Shown one piece after another: positions 60,616 to 64,000 of a stretch of DNA of 64,000 nt (its first letter is position 1; each line of letters starts with the position of its first letter). The notes below the pieces were generated by a model that had not been told where the DNA came from, did no database searches, and saw only the letters and a program-made list of their open reading frames with translations. Position numbers and translations under genes: made by a program. The DNA comes from Lawsonella clevelandensis. Lineage in GTDB: Bacteria; Actinomycetota; Actinomycetes; Mycobacteriales; Mycobacteriaceae. The stretch is from positions 449,857-513,856 of the forward strand of contig NZ_QFOZ01000001.1 in NCBI RefSeq assembly GCF_003241315.1, written 5' to 3'.

Positions 60616-61499
60616 TATTGAGGTCCTTTTTCTACTGCTTCAGCTGCTAAAGCAGATATTTGGAATAGTGCTTCATCGTCATTTCCTACGATACACAATG
60701 GCCGTGTAAGCGAATCAGTATCGTTCTCTTCACTACCGCACTGCGAGTGAGGGTACGCTTCAATCCAGAGAAAATACTCTACATTTCCAGATGGTCCAGG
60801 AAGAGGAGAAGCAGCAATATCCCGAATACCCATGCCCAGATCAAGCGCTTTTTGGGCTACTTGGCATATTGCTTTCTGACGTTGTGCAGGATCTCGAACG
60901 ACCCCTCCTGCTCCGACATTATCTTTTCCTACCTCAAATTGAGGCTTTACCATAAGCATCATTTGTGCGTCATCGGTACAACATGCAAGAAGTGCATCGA
61001 GCACTAAAGTCAAAGAGATAAATGAAAGATCCGATACAACTAGATCTACAGGACCACCAATACTAGCTGCATCGATGGAACGCACATTAGTACGATCAAG
61101 TACTGTTACACGCGGATCATTTTGCAGACGCCATATCATCTGCCCATATCCGACATCTACGCCTACAACATGCAAAGCCCCATTTTCGAGCAGTACATCA
61201 GTAAAACCACCAGTGGAAGCACCGGCATCGAGACAGCGTTTTCCCTCTACGGTAAGACCTTGCGGTCCAAACGCAGCAAGAGCGCCCAATAATTTGTGCG
61301 CTCCTCTACTAGCCCACTTATATTCTTCTAATTCTTCGACAACTAGTGGGGCATCAGAAGAGACTACACTAGCCGGTTTTTTAACCGGCATGCCGTTACA
61401 TGTAACGCACCCAGCTTTAATCAGATCAGCGGCATGTTCACGGGAACGAGCGAGTTTACGGCGCACTAGCTCGGCGTCGGCACGGAGACGGTGCACCAT
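60615..61499 (-). CDS. tlyA: rRNA 2'-O-methyltransferase TlyA
   Basis: TlyA methylates ribose in 16S rRNA and 23S rRNA; in mycobacteria it is needed for capreomycin binding. It has 294 residues: an S4 domain (RRKLARSREHAADLIKAGCV, CNGMPVKKPASVV) and an FtsJ-like domain with CLDAGASTGGFTDVLLENGA, VVGVDVGYGQMIWRLQND, VDLVVSDLSFISLTLVL and LMVKPQFEVGKDNVG. ATG 61499 follows AAGGA. Confidence 0.95.
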   Translation of the reverse strand: MVHRLRADAELVRRKLARSREHAADLIKAGCVTCNGMPVKKPASVVSSDAPLVVEELEEYKWASRGAHKLLGALAAFGPQGLTVEGKRCLDAGASTGGFTDVLLENGALHVVGVDVGYGQMIWRLQNDPRVTVLDRTNVRSIDAASIGGPVDLVVSDLSFISLTLVLDALLACCTDDAQMMLMVKPQFEVGKDNVGAGGVVRDPAQRQKAICQVAQKALDLGMGIRDIAASPLPGPSGNVEYFLWIEAYPHSQCGSEENDTDSLTRPLCIVGNDDEALFQISALAAEAVEKGPQ

Positions 61500-61514
61500 C
61501 GGTAGATCCTTCCA

Positions 61515-61751
61515 CTAGTCTAATTCGTCTTCGACAGCATCCAATGCCTGTGTTAGTAGATCATGAGCATCATTCAAAAAGCTAATAGCACTATCAGTAT
61601 CATCATTGCACTCAAGACTCTTCGAGAGATACTGAGCAACTTCTTGATAGATTATTTCGGGAGTAACACCAGCAAATTTCTGTGCATTGGAGGCAAGTGA
61701 AGCAGGACTAGCTGAACTCATTGACTTAGTTGAGCTCATAGAGTCGACCAT
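61515..61751 (-). CDS. Small conserved protein (Rv1693-like position)
   Basis: This is a protein of 78 residues with a Ser-rich start and a helical second half (VAQYLSKSLECNDDTDSAIS, FLNDAHDLLTQALDAVEDEL). It has no known role. It lies between the HAD phosphatase and tlyA, where mycobacteria have a small ORF (Rv1693). AGGAG lies nine bases before ATG 61751, and it overlaps the end of the HAD gene by 16 bases. Confidence 0.75.
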   Translation of the reverse strand: MVDSMSSTKSMSSASPASLASNAQKFAGVTPEIIYQEVAQYLSKSLECNDDTDSAISFLNDAHDLLTQALDAVEDELD

Positions 61752-62752
61752 GATACAAGCTCCTCCGTATCAGTTGTATCAAATCCTTTTACTACTTTTA
61801 CGCACTGAGTATTGTCCCATGCTTGCACAATAAGAGCAGCTATTTTTTCTACGTGGGAAGCATGTTTATTCAGAAATCTAACGGTAGCTACTCCGCTACA
61901 ATCAACGTCAAGCAAAAGAATCTCTTTTGCATATGCACGCGAATAATGAGGAAGATTGAAATCTTTAGGGGAACACACAAGATCCTTTAAGAACCGCAGA
62001 TCTGGCACTACATATGTAGGTCTCTGTTTCTTACTAGCATTACAAATATCTGTAATGCTAGTTACTCCGGTGAGCACGCAAAGAGTATCGTAGCCTGCAT
62101 TATTACCCCCCTCAATATCAGTATCTAGTCTATCGCCAATAACAAGAGGATTTTGTCCCTCTACGAGATGAGCTGCTTGCTGCATACTTTGTGCAGCCGG
62201 TTTACCTGCAGTAATAGCACGTACACCTGTAGAGACCTCAACTGCAGCAACCATCGCACCGTTACCAACATTAAGACCTTGTTCACTGGGGAGGCATGTA
62301 TCTTTGTTCGTTGCATAATACCGAGCACCATTCCTGATAGCCCTCGCTGCAGCAGACAGTTGTTTCCAGCCTGTGGCATCTGAATGCCCTTGTACAACTG
62401 CCTTCGTCTGACACGAATTATCTCGGACTGTAGAAAATCCACTTTCGCGAACTACCTGTTCAAGATAAGGAGTACCGAGAACAAGAACTTCTGCTCCCGA
62501 TACAAGGTCCTTCTTCATTACTTGTGCCGCTAACTGTGCACTGGTCACAATATGCTGGACATCCGTGTTATAGCCAATACGCTTAAGTCGGTGATGCACC
62601 GTATCCGGAGAACGTGAAGCATTGTTTGTTACATAAACAACGCAGTCTCCGAATGTATTAAGAGCATCAACAGCGTAGGGAACAGGTAAATCACCGATGT
62701 TGGCGGTACCGTCTAGATCAACTAGAAAAGAGTCATAACTCGATTGTGCCAC
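61736..62752 (-). CDS. HAD-IIA family phosphatase (NagD-like)
   Basis: This is a cytoplasmic phosphatase of 338 residues. Motif I is FLVDLDGTANIG, motif II VVYVTNNASRSP, a C2-type cap domain follows (about 90-180), motif III is the Lys in AITAGKPAAQSM and motif IV is VIGDRLDTDIEGGNNAGYDT. The C-terminal 90 residues beyond the HAD core are an extra small domain of unknown role. The substrate is not known; in mycobacteria the relative in this position (Rv1692) was described as a glycerol-3-phosphate phosphatase, which may hold here. Confidence 0.9.
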   Translation of the reverse strand: MAQSSYDSFLVDLDGTANIGDLPVPYAVDALNTFGDCVVYVTNNASRSPDTVHHRLKRIGYNTDVQHIVTSAQLAAQVMKKDLVSGAEVLVLGTPYLEQVVRESGFSTVRDNSCQTKAVVQGHSDATGWKQLSAAARAIRNGARYYATNKDTCLPSEQGLNVGNGAMVAAVEVSTGVRAITAGKPAAQSMQQAAHLVEGQNPLVIGDRLDTDIEGGNNAGYDTLCVLTGVTSITDICNASKKQRPTYVVPDLRFLKDLVCSPKDFNLPHYSRAYAKEILLLDVDCSGVATVRFLNKHASHVEKIAALIVQAWDNTQCVKVVKGFDTTDTEELVSWSTL

Positions 62753-62764
62753 AGCGGAATTACC

Positions 62765-63871
62765 TTAATTCTCAAGTTCTTCAAGCCTATCAACGGCATC
62801 GGTAAGAACCTCATCATCAATTGCTACAACACGTTGGAACCAGTCAATAGCTTTATCTTTATCTCCAGCTGCCAAAAGTGCGTCTGCATAGGCGTAAAAA
62901 TATCTGACCGCAGTATCCCCCACTTGTGACGGATCAAGATTGCCCTTTTCCAAAACTGCAATAGCAGCATCATACTCGTCCATATCTTCATGAGCTCCCG
63001 CAACGACAATGCGGAGTTCAGCTAAAGCAGTTTCATCTAAATCCTTAACATATTCACTGTTAAGCATTTCGATTGCGCGTTCTGGGCGCCCCAATCCTCG
63101 TTCACAATCAGCCATCAAACTGAGCATGCCTGGCCCTCCACCTATACGCCGAGCTGTACGTAACTCACTAAGTGCTTCTTGCCAGTGCCCTGTACGATAA
63201 GCAATGATGCCCGTATGCTCTCGTACTACTGCAATTCTGCCAGCATGATCGCGAGCTGCCTTCGCGTGAGCTAAAGCTTCTTTCGGATCTTCATCAATAA
63301 GTGCATACGAGGCAATCATATGGCTTGCAACTCGGTTAGCATTTTCTCTAGAGAGCATGTGAAGATCTCTTCGTATATCGCTAGGAAGATCGCGTGGATC
63401 TACCCATTCAGGAATCTGAGGATCTTTATTAGCCCGTTTAGACGACCGCTCATCTCGTGAACGATAGTTCTGATCCGGTGAGTAGCGCTTCTTCGTTGAA
63501 GAGTAAGAATTTCTCTTTCCCCCTCGAAAACGACGCTCATTCCCCGTAGAAGACGATTTATCCAACCGTTTATTGTGAGAATCATGGTGACGAAAACCGT
63601 TGCTATCCGTACGGTCATCCCATTTACTGTGTTGATTACCCCGTTTATATTTATGGTCAGAACTTCTGACATCAGAATTTCTTGAATTAAAGTTTTTTCT
63701 ATCGTTCCTTCTCCTATTTTCGAAAGAACGAGATTGTCTTTGCTCTCCAGACTCTCTTGTTCCTCTAGTAGAGCGTTGGGAATGAGCAACTCGAGAAGAA
63801 GGATGATGGAATGATGTACTAGAAGAGCGCTTTCCCTTGTGGGACCCTTTATTATTCACGTACTCTGCCAT
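62765..63871 (-). CDS. TPR-repeat protein with basic low-complexity N-terminus
   Basis: This protein of 368 residues has two parts. Residues 1 to about 150 are Arg/Ser/Asn/His-rich and disordered, like RNA-binding tails. From IPEWVDPRDLPSDIRRDLHM come about five to six TPR-like helix pairs (EALAHAKAARDHAGRIAVVR, WQEALSELRTARRIGGGPGM, RPERAIEMLNSEYVKDLDET, EYDAAIAVLEKGNLDPSQVG, DKAIDWFQRVVAIDDE). Mycobacterial Rv1691 in the same place has about 250 residues, equal to the TPR part alone. ATG 63871 is preferred to ATG 63874 for spacing to AAGGA. It is the first gene of the long leftward block. Confidence 0.85.
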   Translation of the reverse strand: MAEYVNNKGSHKGKRSSSTSFHHPSSRVAHSQRSTRGTRESGEQRQSRSFENRRRNDRKNFNSRNSDVRSSDHKYKRGNQHSKWDDRTDSNGFRHHDSHNKRLDKSSSTGNERRFRGGKRNSYSSTKKRYSPDQNYRSRDERSSKRANKDPQIPEWVDPRDLPSDIRRDLHMLSRENANRVASHMIASYALIDEDPKEALAHAKAARDHAGRIAVVREHTGIIAYRTGHWQEALSELRTARRIGGGPGMLSLMADCERGLGRPERAIEMLNSEYVKDLDETALAELRIVVAGAHEDMDEYDAAIAVLEKGNLDPSQVGDTAVRYFYAYADALLAAGDKDKAIDWFQRVVAIDDEVLTDAVDRLEELEN

Positions 63872-63915
63872 CATATTTCCTTGATCCGTAATCTTTTGTG
63901 ATTTTTAGTTTACAT

Positions 63916-63953
63916 AAAAAAACTGTGGGGAGCCTCAAAGAGACTCCCCACAG
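63916..63953 (-). terminator. Intrinsic terminator of the rRNA operon
   Basis: A 10-bp stem (CTGTGGGGAG / CTCCCCACAG, 63923-63932 and 63944-63953) is followed on the minus strand by seven T (63922-63916). It stands about 12 bases after the 5S rRNA 3' end. Confidence 0.9.
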
Positions 63954-63965
63954 CACAACGTTAAA

Positions 63966-64000
63966 GTTCGGCAGCGACCTACTCTCCCACACCCTCCCGA
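63966..64000 (-). rRNA. rrf: 5S rRNA, 3' end (cut by window edge)
   Basis: The minus strand reads GGGTGTGGGAGAGTAGGTCG then CTGCCGAAC, the conserved 3' region of actinobacterial 5S rRNA. The exact 3' end is estimated. The 23S and 16S genes should lie beyond the right edge. Confidence 0.85.

Overview
The window is a stretch of core chromosome from an actinobacterium of the order Mycobacteriales, most like Corynebacterium. Signs of this are the mycothiol ligase MshC, a pupylation operon (ARC, Dop, Pup, PafA) with no 20S proteasome genes, an OdhI/GarA-type FHA protein carrying the ETTSVFR phosphosite, separate Lnt and polyprenol-mannose synthase genes, RbpA, SecA2 and the SteA/SteB pair. Base composition, judged by eye, is about half GC or slightly lower, which is low for the order. 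Gene order matches what I recall of the Mycobacterium tuberculosis and C. glutamicum chromosomes in several blocks (acn-Rv1476-ripA; mpa-dop-pup-pafA-pafBC-tatAC-helY; rbpA-ppm1; garA-Rv1828-Rv1829-Rv1830; Rv1691-1713). I see no IS element, prophage or CRISPR array.

Layout. 1-5.7 kb: the 5' part of aconitase, an Rv1476-like membrane protein, a secreted NlpC/P60 peptidoglycan hydrolase, then two divergent genes (an unknown and DUF3097) that start symmetrically from a 37-bp near-perfect palindrome, and a TVP38 membrane protein. 5.8-16.2 kb: tRNA-Leu(GAG) behind duplicated upstream sequence, pyrD, uppP, DUF3090, mshC, a two-gene ABC exporter of the FtsX type, HAD phosphatase-hisE-hisG, a RecB-like Fe-S nuclease and trmI. 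16.3-27.9 kb: arc-dop-pup-pafA-pafB-pafC-tatA-tatC-helicase-SDR, mostly with overlapping or closely spaced genes. 27.9-35.8 kb: an acyltransferase, lnt, ppm1, rbpA, a small zinc-ribbon protein, an empty 424-bp convergent gap with a 35-bp palindrome, then a degenerate CFA-synthase-like protein, a thioesterase and an unknown.

35.9-46.3 kb: two CNNM/CorC-type membrane proteins and a membrane-anchored protein, a MerR regulator with a GTAAC/GTTAC array upstream, a DUF151 nuclease, the FtsR-like MerR regulator, OdhI, PgsA2, glutamate dehydrogenase and SecA2. 46.6-63.9 kb: tRNA-Pro(GGG), then one long leftward block: a CMK-Der fusion, rluB, scpB, scpA, parA, xerD, a Nudix hydrolase, pyrG, steB, steA, recN, nadK, tlyA, a small ORF, a HAD phosphatase and a TPR protein. 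The window ends in the 3' end of a leftward 5S rRNA and its terminator, so an rRNA operon lies just beyond.

Functionally the window joins cell-envelope work (lipoprotein acylation, mannosyl donor, undecaprenyl phosphate recycling, peptidoglycan cleavage, septum proteins), protein tagging and export (Pup, Tat, SecA2), nitrogen/carbon balance (OdhI next to PgsA2, GdhA and SecA2) and chromosome maintenance (Scp, Xer, RecN, PafBC). Most genes are ordinary core genes. The parts most worth a second look are the palindromic divergent promoter at 4.14 kb, the unclear start of dop, the regulatory array upstream of the 39.7-kb MerR gene and the low-complexity extensions on Lnt and the TPR protein.
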